Origin: Cenococcum geophilum 1.58
Taxonomy: Eukaryota > Ascomycota > Dothideomycetes > Gloniales > Gloniaceae
Direction of reading: 5' to 3'
Length of the DNA: 64,000 nucleotides
Assembly (NCBI GenBank): GCA_001692895.1
Contig: KV748210.1
Coordinates: forward strand, 558,001-622,000
The position numbers were made by a program, and so were the translations under genes. Every line of letters starts with the position of its first letter. Positions within the stretch are counted from its first letter, which is position 1. Shown here piece by piece: positions 1 through 9,399 of this stretch. The notes under the pieces are model-generated. The model saw only the letters and a program-made list of their open reading frames with translations, ran no database searches and was not told where the DNA came from.

Positions 1-1
1 A

Positions 2-3000
2 CCCCAAAAGTCCCTAAAGTTATATACGCCCCTATTATTAGGCAACCCCCCTACTATAGACATTACCACAATTAGCGCTATAGCATTCCACTTTAATATA
101 TACTAAAAGGATAATAAGGTCTTTATAATAAGCCTATATAAGATTAACCAAATTATTAATAATAGAGAGGAAAGGCCAGTTAAGGAAACTAATAAGGAAC
201 TAGTTAAACGCCTCCTTCCTACTATTTATATAAACTATAAGGATATATTCTTAAAGGCGGCCTTAGATAAGTTACCCCCCTACCAAATATACAATTATAA
301 GATTCAATTAGAAGCCAATAACTCGCTAGGCTATAGCCCCCTCTACCATTAATTAACAGATAAGCTAAAAGCAATAAAGCAGTACTTAATTAACAACCTG
401 GATAAAAGGTTTATTAAGCTAAGTCAAGCCCCTTTTACTTCCCCTATCCTATTCGTAAAAAAGCCTAATAAAGGCCTTCGTTTTTATATTAACTATTAAA
501 AGCTAAACGCTATTACTTAAAAGGACCAGTATCCTATTCCTTTAATTAACAAAACCCTTACACGTCTAAGCTAGGCAAAGATCTTTACCAAACTTAATAT
601 CCGCTAAGCTTTCCACCAAATTAGGATAAACCCTACATCTAAAGATTTAACAACGTTCCGTACCCATTATAGTTCCTATAAATATAAAGTTCTTCCCTTT
701 AGACTAATAAACGGACCGGCTACGTACCAAAGGTATATAAATAACGTTCTTTTTAATTACCTTAATAAATTCTGCACGGCATACCTAGACGATATTCTTA
801 TATACTCAGACAACAAACTTAAGCATTAAGTTTATATTAAGAAGGTCCTAGAGAGACTACGGAACACGGGCTTATAAGTTAATATTAAGAAATACAAGTT
901 TAGGGTAAAACGTACAAAATACCTTAGGTTTATCATAACTACGGAAGGAATTAAGGTCAACCCTAAAAAGGTAGAGGTAATCCATAACTAAAAGCCCCCT
1001 TATACAATAAAAGGAATCCAGTCCTTCCTTAGCTTCTACAACTTCTACTACCAGTTTATCTATAACTACGGAATTACAGCAAAACCTCTTATACAACTAA
1101 CCAGAAAGGATACACCTTTTATCTTTAATAATAGCTATATAGAAGCCTTTAAAGAGATAAAGGATCGGCTTATCTCTTCCCTAATCCTTTATTACTATAA
1201 CCTAGACCTTAAATTAATGCTAAAAACAGACGCCTTTAATAGGGTTATAGCGGGAATCCTATTACAGTTACATCTAGACGGCAAATAGTACCCTATAGCT
1301 TTTTTCTTAAAGATAATAGACCCGGCTAAGTATAACTACAAAGTACATAATAAAGAAATGCTAGCTATTATTTAATTACTCTCCTAATAGCGCGCAGAGC
1401 TTAAAGGTACAAATTCCCGGATTAAGATATATATAGATTATAAAGCCCTAGAGTACTTTATAACTATAAAGCAGCTTACTAAACAATAGGCTTAGTAGGC
1501 CAAAATACTCTCCTAATTCTTCTTTATAATTATATATCGTTCTAGCAAGTAAAACTTTAAGGCTAATACCCTAACCTAAAGAGAATAAGACGTAGAACCC
1601 CAGGATAAGCTAAAGACCCAATATCAGACGCGCGCCCTCCTCTATCTAGAATAGCTCAACCCACGGATCCTTAAGGAGCTAGACTCCTAGCAAAATTAGC
1701 TAGCACTAATAGAGGAGTCCTTAAATAAGCTAATAGGGCTAATTAACCGCCTCCTAACTGTAAACCGCACGGCTAACGCCCTAAGGGCCCTCCGTAAATA
1801 AGCCGTAAAAGAAAACCCTAATTTTAAAACGGAGGAAGGATTACTCCTATACTAGGAGCGGCTTATAGTCCCTAATATCAATAATCTACGGACCAAACTA
1901 ATCCGCAAAGCTTATTGCTAAGTCTTTACGGCACACCCTAGCAAGAATAAGACCCATAAAATTATTAACTGCCGCTACTACTGGCCAAGAATGGTTGCGG
2001 ATATCGATTAATATATATAGAACTGCGAAGACTGCTAAAGAGCTATAATCCCACGGGATAAAACCCTAGGACTACTTAAGCCACTCCTAATACTAAAGCG
2101 CCCTTAGCAGCATATCTTTATAGACTTCCACAAACTACCTAGGGACCGTAACGGATATAATATAGTTATAGTTATAGTCAACCACTTTAGTAAACGCCCG
2201 TTCTCAATTCTATATTATAAGAACATTAATACCAAAGAGGCAGCCCGGCTATATATCTATTACGTCTACCAAATCTACGGACCACTAGATACTATTATAT
2301 CTAATTATAGGCCATAGTTTATATTAGCCTTCTGGAATAAGTTTACCCAGATCCTAGGCATTAAGCTAAAGCTTTCTACGGCTTATTACCCCCAAATAGA
2401 CGGTTAGACAGAAATTATAAATCAGTACCTAGACTAAAGGCTTAGGCCCTTTATTAACTATTTCTAGGACAACTGGTCTAAACTACTACCCTTAATAGAC
2501 TACGCGTAAGCAACCTTACCCTATAACTCTACAGGGTTTACCCCAATTTAGCTAGAAATGGGATACTTACCCCGTATAAGCTTTAACTAGAAAAGGCCAG
2601 AAGAACCCTAGACTGTATAAGAGAAGCTATCCTATACTAAGGCCTAACAGTACGCCAAACGATTGGAGGAGGCCTAAACGGTAGCCCGTAAGAACCTAAA
2701 AAAAGCTTAAAGGTCAATAGAATAGTAGGCGAACAAACACCGTTAAGAGCCCGATTTTACCCCTAGCGATATAGTCTAGGTTATAATAAGGAATTAAAAG
2801 ACCAAACGACCCAGCCGTAAGCTAAACTACTAGATAGCAGGACCATATAAGGTTCTTAAGAAGATAGGCAACTCGTATAAGATAAAGCTCCCAGATTTAA
2901 TTAGGGTTTACCCTATTTTCTCGCCAGATAAGTTACGGAAAGCTACAAACAACCTATTGCCTAGACAAAAGAATAAGCCTCCCCTACTAGTTTAAGTAAA

Positions 3001-3277
3001 CGGTAATAGCAAATAGGAGGTTAATAAAATACTGGCCTGTAAGATAGTATAGGGAACGCTAAAATACCGTGTCTAATGGAAGGGCTATAATCCTAACCCA
3101 ACCTAGTACCCTATGTGGAACTTTATAGGCTACCCCCAGAAGCTTAAAGAATTCTATAACTAATACCTTAATACGCCTAGACCCCTAAAGTACCTAGACA
3201 AATAGATGGAATGCTAGTATAATAAAGATAATAAGTTACCGGAAGAATATAGGGACAAAAACGCCCTAAAGCCCTAA
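2..3277 (+). pseudogene. Gypsy-1 pol (RT-RNase H-integrase-chromodomain), RIP-inactivated
   Basis: One reading frame runs from the window edge to a TAA at 3275-3277 (about 1090 codons), with many in-frame TAA/TAG and no frameshift. RT lies at about 270-900. Its YLDD box is intact at 782-793, but the first catalytic Asp (FTKLD context) reads Asn at 596-598, with a stop at 605. RNase H lies at about 1200-1480. The integrase zinc-binding region is at about 1930-2040 (CEDC kept). In the integrase core the first Asp (IFIDF) is kept near 2116 and the second is Asn at 2303-2305. The chromodomain (KYRV-WKGY pattern) is at about 3017-3160. The family normally makes new copies through RNA and cDNA. This copy cannot encode a working enzyme. 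Confidence 0.9.
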
Positions 3278-3587
3278 TACAGCTGTCTGCCAAATTCTGC
3301 CATATTCTGCCGTTTTCTGCCAGTACCGTAAAATATTAGATGTCTAGGAACTTCAACCACCGGTTAAAGTTATCTAATTAGTTAGATCCGTGCCAAGACT
3401 TTTAGTAGTTACTCTTTTTAGCCTAGTGCTTCTACTTAGCCTACAATCGCCCTTTATACTTAGTCTAGACGTACTCATATCCCCTTTATCTCCTTATCTT
3501 ATATTTTATAATCCCACGTTTATAAGCCTAGTGCTACCCTATTTCTAACTAAGCCTAAGGGTAGGCTTTCTTTAAAGAGGGGGGTGA
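3278..3587 (+). other. Gypsy-1 3' noncoding region with 10-bp repeats, palindrome and purine tract
   Basis: Between the pol stop and the 3' LTR there is no gene. Four tandem 10-bp units of TCTGCCAAAT type lie at 3286-3322. A 23-bp near-palindrome centred on CGGTTAAAGTT lies at 3349-3371, followed by an ATCTAATTAGTTAGAT segment. Both motifs recur in other elements of the window. A purine run (AAAGAGGGGGGTGA) at about 3574-3587 touches the LTR and is the expected polypurine tract for plus-strand DNA synthesis. Confidence 0.7.
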
Positions 3588-3802
3588 TGTAACGGCGCTA
3601 TTGCACGTTACCTGCCAAATTCTGCTATATTTTGCCGACCTGCGATTAGCCCGCCTAAAGCTAGCGCCTTAGCGGCTTACCCTATATATTTATTTACATC
3701 GGTCCTAGCGACCCCTTTTCCTTCTTTTTAGCTTAGTATCTTCGTAATACAGTATTCGTTTGTTTAAGCTTCGGTTTAGAGGTATTTATTTAAGCCGTGA
3801 CA
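3588..3802 (+). repeat. Gypsy-1 3' LTR (215 bp)
   Basis: The LTR starts TGTAACGG directly after the polypurine tract and ends GCCGTGACA, the usual TG...CA borders. Three 10-bp-period copies of the TCTGCC motif lie at 3611-3637, and a CGCCTTAGCGGC segment (about 3665-3680) matches, in reverse, the start of the hairpin module near 17300 and 58540. No second LTR of this family is in the window, so the borders rest on motif and context only. Confidence 0.75.
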
Positions 3803-6800
3803 GTCTAGGCGTAAGTATAAGTATAATCCGTTAACTAACCTGTTAAATTATAGGCAATTATGTAAGGACTAGGTCCTTTCCCTAGTTGTTATAAGCTTAT
3901 ATAATAAGCCTTAATTTCTTAAAGGCTTTGTTAGTACTAGGGTGCTTAATCTTGTTAATAAAGCGTAAGTTAAATATACGGACGCCTTATAAAACGTCTT
4001 TCTCCGTTATAATTGCAAAGACACCCTTTTTAAGTAGTCCGTTAATCTCTTTACGCCGTAAGTCCGTAAAAGGGGTTTCCTATACTAGAACTAATATATC
4101 TATAGGCGGAGATTGCTTTACAGATATGCCTATAAAGGTTAGGTAGTTCTTTATTATGGGATTCTTACGGGGGCGTTCTCGGCCACGCTTTATAGCAGGT
4201 TTAGTAGGTTTAGTAGGTTTCTAGGGGACCTCTAGGGTAGGTAAGGGTGCCTCTAGTTTATCTAATTCGGCAGTCGCTTCTAGTTTATTTAGTTTAGCGG
4301 TTGCTTCTAGTTTATCTGGCTTGACGTTATAGGTGTTTTTGGGCCGAAAGTAGGGTTTTATAGACGTGCTTTTAAAGCTAGTTAGCCCGCTAGGAAGCTA
4401 TACGCAGCACGTCTCGTTTTTTACAGCTAGTAGATAGTAAGGTCTATTCTAACTGCCGCTTTTACGCCATATAAGGACTTCAGAGTTAAGCGGGAGGTTG
4501 TGTACTAAGGTTGTATTAGGTCCGTTATCGTAGTATAGGGCATTATTAATAGTTTATTTAGCCCGTAATTTAACTATTTCGGCTATTGCCTTCTGTATTA
4601 TAGCTGCTCGTTCCGTAATAGACGGGGTAGGGGGGCCTAGGTTGCTTATCCTTAGGTAAGCTCCGTAAACTAAGAGGGTGGGTACTAGTCTATTAGGGCC
4701 AGCGGTGTCGTTAATGGCTTTTACGGCCATCTATAAAGCTAGTTCCTTTTAGATATCCTTGTACTTATCCATAATAATTTAATAAGCTCTCCATAGAGCT
4801 AGGTAAGCTCGCTTAATAAACTTAATAGACTAATACGCCTTAACTAGAACAGCTTTTGTTAATATAGCCATAGCCGTAGCATACTACTAGAATTCCTTGC
4901 TGATAAAGTTCCTACCAGCGTTGTAGGTGATATACTCAGGAGGTCTAATATACGTATTAATCCAACAGGTCCGTAAAATATCCCAAGTATACTTTATAGA
5001 TATATTTTGCAACTAACGGGCGGTTTAGTAGCGGGTTGCCTCGTTAATTATATATAATACTAGGCTGCCGTTAATGTACATAATGTCTACGTATACTAAG
5101 TGGTTAAAGTTAAGGTCCTTATAAAGGGTGAACTTAAATCGGCCTAGGGAACGTCTGTATTTCTAGCAAAAGGAGCAGTATTTGGTTAGGTAATTAACTG
5201 CCTTCCTATTAACGTCGTCGTGTCCAGAGCGTTTAAGGACTCTATATAGCTTTTTGGCTAACGGGTGGCCAAAACAGCGGTATAGACGGTGGATCTTCGT
5301 ACTGGTAAGGTAGCACGGGTTATAGTTAAAAGATTCCTAAATGTAGGTCCGTAAAGTCTCTCCCTATATAAGGAACGGGTGTCTAAATTGTTATGTAATT
5401 GGTAGGGTAATATACTTACTTCCTAGGGCAGTTATGGGGCCGATTAAGGTGTCCGTAATATTGTTATAGTAAACCTATAACCTATCTATATCCGTAAGGT
5501 AAAGTAAGAAAGGGGTGTCTGCTTTTACTATGTGGAAGTTAACTAGGCTAATTAGGGTCTTAACTGTAACTAATTTAATTAATGCAGTTGAGAGAATGCC
5601 GAATTGGACGTTTACGGCCCTAGTTTGCATAGTATTAATGTCCGTATTATTATTTACGGTGGTTTTATATGCAAGATATTGTCCATAACCTATAGTAGAC
5701 TTCTTAGAGGCGCCTATGTCAATTATAACACCGTAGAATTCCTTAGGGGTATAGCGTTCTGTGGTGATATATGCAAATAGGTCCTACTTATAATCTATAA
5801 CGTCCGTAATAGGGGTACTTACGAAATAGTTTTTGGGCGCAACTAAGTGTATAAAGGAACGGTCGGCTAATACGGTTGTAATATTAAAGGCTTAGCTATC
5901 TGTAAAAGGTCTAAAAGTAGTTAGAAACGTCTCTAAGGTCTTCTATTCCTAGTTATTTAGGTTAAAGTTAATTATAAGGGCTTCTATTAACTTATTAGGG
6001 GGCTCCTCTTCTTCCTTTCCTTTATATTCTAAGATAAACTAGCTAATCCGTTTATTAAATCTCTTCTTAGACCTGTTACGTTCTTCCTAGGTATGCCTTA
6101 TAGACTAATATCCTTCCTTGCTACACACAATGCATTTTTAGCTTATTCGTCTACAGGGGTATACTTTTATATAGGAGTTGCTGCGGGGGTTATAGGTGGG
6201 ACTTAGTCGGTATGGGTGCTGCTAGCGGTAACGGCGGTCCGTAAAGTAGACGTCTAAGTCTGTCTGCGGATATTAAATATCCGTAGCAAAGGCTTAAGTG
6301 CTACCCGGTGGGTTTAAGACTTTATACATTATAATAGAGGAGCGTAGGTCATTAATAAGGCCAGCTAAGGTATCTACAGGCTTATAATAGGCGTACTTAT
6401 AGGGCTCTACTTCCTAGCAAGCCGTAATAAGTTTATTATATAGGAAGTCGTCTGTTTAAAGCTTAGCGTTAAGGCCGTACTATAGGTACCAGAGGTCTTT
6501 AATAAGGATTTACAGACACTCTATAGTCGATTTTTCGGTATTCTTATCAATTACGGTCCGTAGCTTAGTCGCATTCCATTAAGTAAGGATATTACGCCTA
6601 TATTCCGGTCCTTTAAAGTAATTACGGGTAGCTTTATATAGCTTATTAAAGGGGACACTAAGGGGGTTGCTCTTAAGGTTAGTGTAGTAGTAGTTAAGTG
6701 CTAGGCCGCGTAGCATAGTAGAGTAGGCTTAGCTGAACTCTTATTTAGGAATATTAGCCTTCTGGCAGAGGTCCATAAAGATAGTTAGTTTAAAGTTAAA

Positions 6801-7509
6801 ATTATCATTTTTACCGCTATACTTAGATTCGTTGGTATAGAGCTTAGCTAGGTTAGCTAGCTCCTTATCGTAAGTCTTTACTTAGGTGGGTTGCGGATCT
6901 ATAACTTATGGATCTATAGCTTGTGGATATATAGCTTACGGATTTATAACTTAAATAGTAGGGGTAATTTAGTCCGTATTTTGGTTTACAGGGGTATTAT
7001 AATCCGTAACTTAAGAGTAGGGTATATTTTAGCCAATAAGGTTAAGTCTAAAGCCGCTTAGGTTTATAGAACGAATTTAGTTAAGTGGGTTAGGTATAAG
7101 GCTAGCGATTATATTAAGTTTAGAAGAAGTAAAGAGTTTCTTAGTTTCTTAGAACTGGTCTAGGATTTCCTCTTTAGTCTATTTTATTTAGTTCTTCTCG
7201 TATATTGTATTATACAAGGACTATATAACAGTAACTTATTTATTCCTTTTAACCCATACACCTTAGTTACGTAAAAGGGTTTGTAGTTTACGGATGGTAA
7301 TAGGGTTGCAGGCCTTAAAAATAGCTTCCGTAAAGTCCGTAAAGTCTTCCTAGTATTACTCCCATAGGTCGTTATTTATGAGCTTAAAGTGTTTATATTT
7401 AAGGATTTTAAAACTAATATAGTCGTTAACGTCGTTTATAGACGTAACGTCGACTCCTTATCTCTACTTCTTTTGACCTTCGCTAACTTACTTGCTAATA
7501 TCTGCCATA
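3803..7509 (-). pseudogene. Copia-1 gag-pol, RIP-inactivated and cut in RT
   Basis: The likely start is the ATG at 7507-7509 (reverse strand). Gag fills about 7500-6000. The pre-integrase domain (CFGHPLAKKLYRVLKRSGHDD on the reverse strand, expected RFGHP pattern) is at about 5210-5310. The integrase core lies at about 5200-4500, with first Asp kept (YVDIMY), second read as Asn (TYNAGRNF) and the Glu position read as Lys. A basic linker and the start of RT (MKREEINGLL-like through ILTLYLR) run to 3803. Stops are mostly TAA/TAG at Gln or Trp positions. It is related to Copia-2: the linker/RT region at 3830-4000 matches 18760-18950. Confidence 0.82.
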
Positions 7510-8160
7510 CTATAGTGTAGTATAGTGCGTAGTGGGTAGTAGCAGCTTATAACGGGTGGGGGAGGTCTTATAACGGTCCGTAAAATTAATTAATAGGTCC
7601 GTAATAGTTTATAGAAAGGTAAAGGGTTTCCGTAAAAGGTCCGAAGAGGTTTAAGGTTTAAGGGGGTTAAGGATAGGGGTTCCGTATAGGTCTGTATTCG
7701 CGTCTATAACTTTTGGTAAACTATACTAAGACTTGAATAAGTATATAGAGTTAGAGATAAGTCCGTAATCCCCGACTTTCGACCTTTTTATAGGTTGTAC
7801 TAGGAGTCTAAACGGGTGGTCGCTATCGTGTATATCGCTCAGGGGGAGGTATTAAGTAATTGCTGATCTGTACGCGCTTACTGATCAGTGTTCGTACTAA
7901 CTTAATAGCACGAGTGAGTTGTATCCACGGGCACGAAATACATGTAGTATCATATACTTGTTTAGATAGTAACTGTCGATTGTATAAAGCAGACTATATA
8001 GTCTATATACTAATGCACCTCCCCCCTAATTAGTTAGTGCTTTATAAGTGCACCAAACGCGTAAGCGAGTGGTTGGTGCACTGAACGCGTAAACGCGTAC
8101 CTGGTGTACCGAACGCGTAAGCACGCGTTTGGTACAACAGGTGCTGTAATTATACACTTA
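7510..8160 (-). promoter_or_regulatory. Copia-1 5' noncoding/LTR region
   Basis: This stretch upstream of Copia-1 gag has no gene. Read on the minus strand it holds a TATAAAAAGG box near 7780-7790, a good TATA candidate inside the LTR. Two G/C runs with flanking similarity lie in opposite orientation (about 7838-7850 and 8009-8022). The 28-bp ACGCGT repeats lie at its far (upstream) end. Borders of the LTR are not certain. Confidence 0.5.
8049..8132. repeat. Three tandem 28-bp repeats carrying five ACGCGT boxes
   Basis: Three head-to-tail 28-bp units (8049-8076, 8077-8104, 8105-8132) share the core AACGCGTAA and end in TGG. ACGCGT occurs at 8057, 8085, 8093, 8113 and 8123. ACGCGT is the MluI cell-cycle box bound by MBF (Mbp1-Swi6) in yeasts. 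The array sits upstream of the Copia-1 TATA box, so it may be an enhancer of the element. The units are contiguous with no spacers, so this is not a CRISPR array. Confidence 0.8.
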
Positions 8161-8168
8161 GTGTTTTT

Positions 8169-8703
8169 TCTTAGTTATTAAGTAGATAATATTATTATTA
8201 AGGTATACTATAATAAACGTATTAAGGTATTCTCCTAATATACTACTAATTTACTTTTAGAATATTATTAGTGCGTTTATAAGCCTAAATTATGTTACTA
8301 ATAGTTTATATAGTCTTTCCTTTAACCTAAAGGCTGCCTTTTATTTGTTATCTTCTTTAATTCTAATCTAATAGTATGCTTATCTTAAATCTATCTTTAT
8401 AAAGATTTATGCGTTATATATTTAATTCTAAATTTCACTAATTAAGCATAAAGGATATCTATCCTTTCTAGTAATGCTATTTAATTATCTATAGTTAATA
8501 TATAGTCTAAGTTTTCCGTTCTTCTTTAGTATAAATAATACTAAATAACTTACTAATAACTGCGATGGTCTATTTTTTTTATAGGGTTTCTTATATAAAC
8601 TCCTTAAGTACTCTTAACTCTTCTTTAGTAAGCTTATAAATTAGAAGGAACTTTAGATTTATTCCTAGTTTTAATTCTATTTTATAGTTCTATACTATAT
8701 AAT
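8169..8703 (-). pseudogene. Gypsy-2 fragment: reverse transcriptase
   Basis: The reverse strand reads as Gypsy RT from before motif 1 (AY..EEELRVLKEFI) through the region ahead of the YLDD box, and matches Gypsy-3 at about 36790-37290. It is heavily RIP-mutated. Its left end meets Copia-1 and its right end meets the 3' end of LINE-A. The Gypsy-2 sequence resumes at 14254. Confidence 0.85.
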
Positions 8704-9000
8704 AGTTCATTACTTAACGTCTAATTTGGATCCCTATTGGGCCCACGCGGACTACTCCTTATTTATATATAGGGAGAAAACTTAAATTAAGAAAGACTTA
8801 ACTTAAGAAAACCCTATAATCCATCTCCCTGCCTTTTAGGACTCGCCTATAAGGCGCTTATAAGTCACCTATAGTACTCCTACTACCTCACTTTTTAACC
8901 TTCTTAGGAACCACTGCCGCCGTAATAAACCTACGGACGCGCTAGTGTTGTATACTTTACTCTACTACTATAGAGTTATTAGGGGGCGCCCGTTGCTCGT
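8704..9000 (-). other. LINE-A 3' noncoding end
   Basis: This segment has no reading frame. It resembles the non-LTR insertion at 29500-29981: both share TTAACGTCT at the outer end, CACGCGGACTACTCC/CACGCAGACTACTCC, and TTAGGAACCACTGC, in the same order and strand. It therefore marks the 3' end of this LINE family. Confidence 0.65.
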
Positions 9001-9399
9001 CCCCCCCGCCCTCTATTATTATTTCCTTTACAACCTAGAACTAGTTTAGTACATTTTAGCTAATAAGCCACTAGGTAACCGCCTTAAGGCCTTTTTATAT
9101 TAAGAGTAGTATCTTATAGTTCTCTATACTAGCTACTAAGAGTATTACTTCTTAGTTAGTGCGTAAGGGGCATAGCAGTATTACGTGTTTTGGTATCTAT
9201 CTTAGCCAGCCATATTTATATCTTAGGCTACCTACTAGAACACCCACCTAGTCTTTTAGTTCTATTATTCCTATTCTTAAGAGTATTACTATTATATTTT
9301 CTACCTTTATTAGGCCTTTTTAGAGCCCTAGAGTATTTACCCCTTATAGCATTAACTATGCTACAGCTTAGGTTCCTCTTACCTTAATTAGCCTCTGTA

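Larger units (their letters stand above)
1..3802 (+). mobile_element. Gypsy-1: chromodomain Ty3/Gypsy retrotransposon, 3' part
   Basis: The window opens inside the coding region of an LTR retrotransposon. Order seen on the + strand: protease-RT linker, reverse transcriptase, RNase H, integrase, chromodomain, 3' noncoding region, purine tract, 3' LTR. RT before integrase, plus a C-terminal chromodomain, marks a Ty3/Gypsy chromovirus. The 5' LTR and gag lie left of the window. Its right LTR end (3802) abuts a Copia coding region that is cut in mid-RT, so Gypsy-1 inserted into Copia-1. The left junction, and so the TSD, cannot be seen. Confidence 0.9.
3803..8160 (-). mobile_element. Copia-1: Ty1/Copia retrotransposon, truncated by Gypsy-1
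   Basis: A minus-strand Copia element with gag on the right and protease, integrase and the start of RT to the left, ending at 3803 where the Gypsy-1 LTR begins. Integrase before RT shows it is Copia, not Gypsy. The rest of RT and RNase H should lie left of Gypsy-1, outside the window. The right side (7510-8160) is noncoding and should hold the 5' LTR, but with no partner LTR its ends cannot be fixed. At about 8165 the sequence changes to the Gypsy-2 relic. Confidence 0.85.

Noticed and set aside
872..1096. Minus-strand 74-codon ORF
   Set aside because: It lies antisense to the Gypsy-1 RT and has no features of its own; loss of stops in this frame is a by-product of RIP.
3928..4146. Plus-strand 72-codon ORF
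   Set aside because: Antisense to Copia-1 integrase/RT linker coding sequence.
8049..8132. CRISPR-like direct repeats
   Set aside because: The 28-bp units are contiguous without spacers, in a eukaryotic retroelement.
9190..9387. Plus-strand Leu-rich 65-codon ORF
   Set aside because: Antisense to the LINE-A 3' part; the hydrophobic run comes from CTA/TTA-rich RIP sequence, not a membrane protein.
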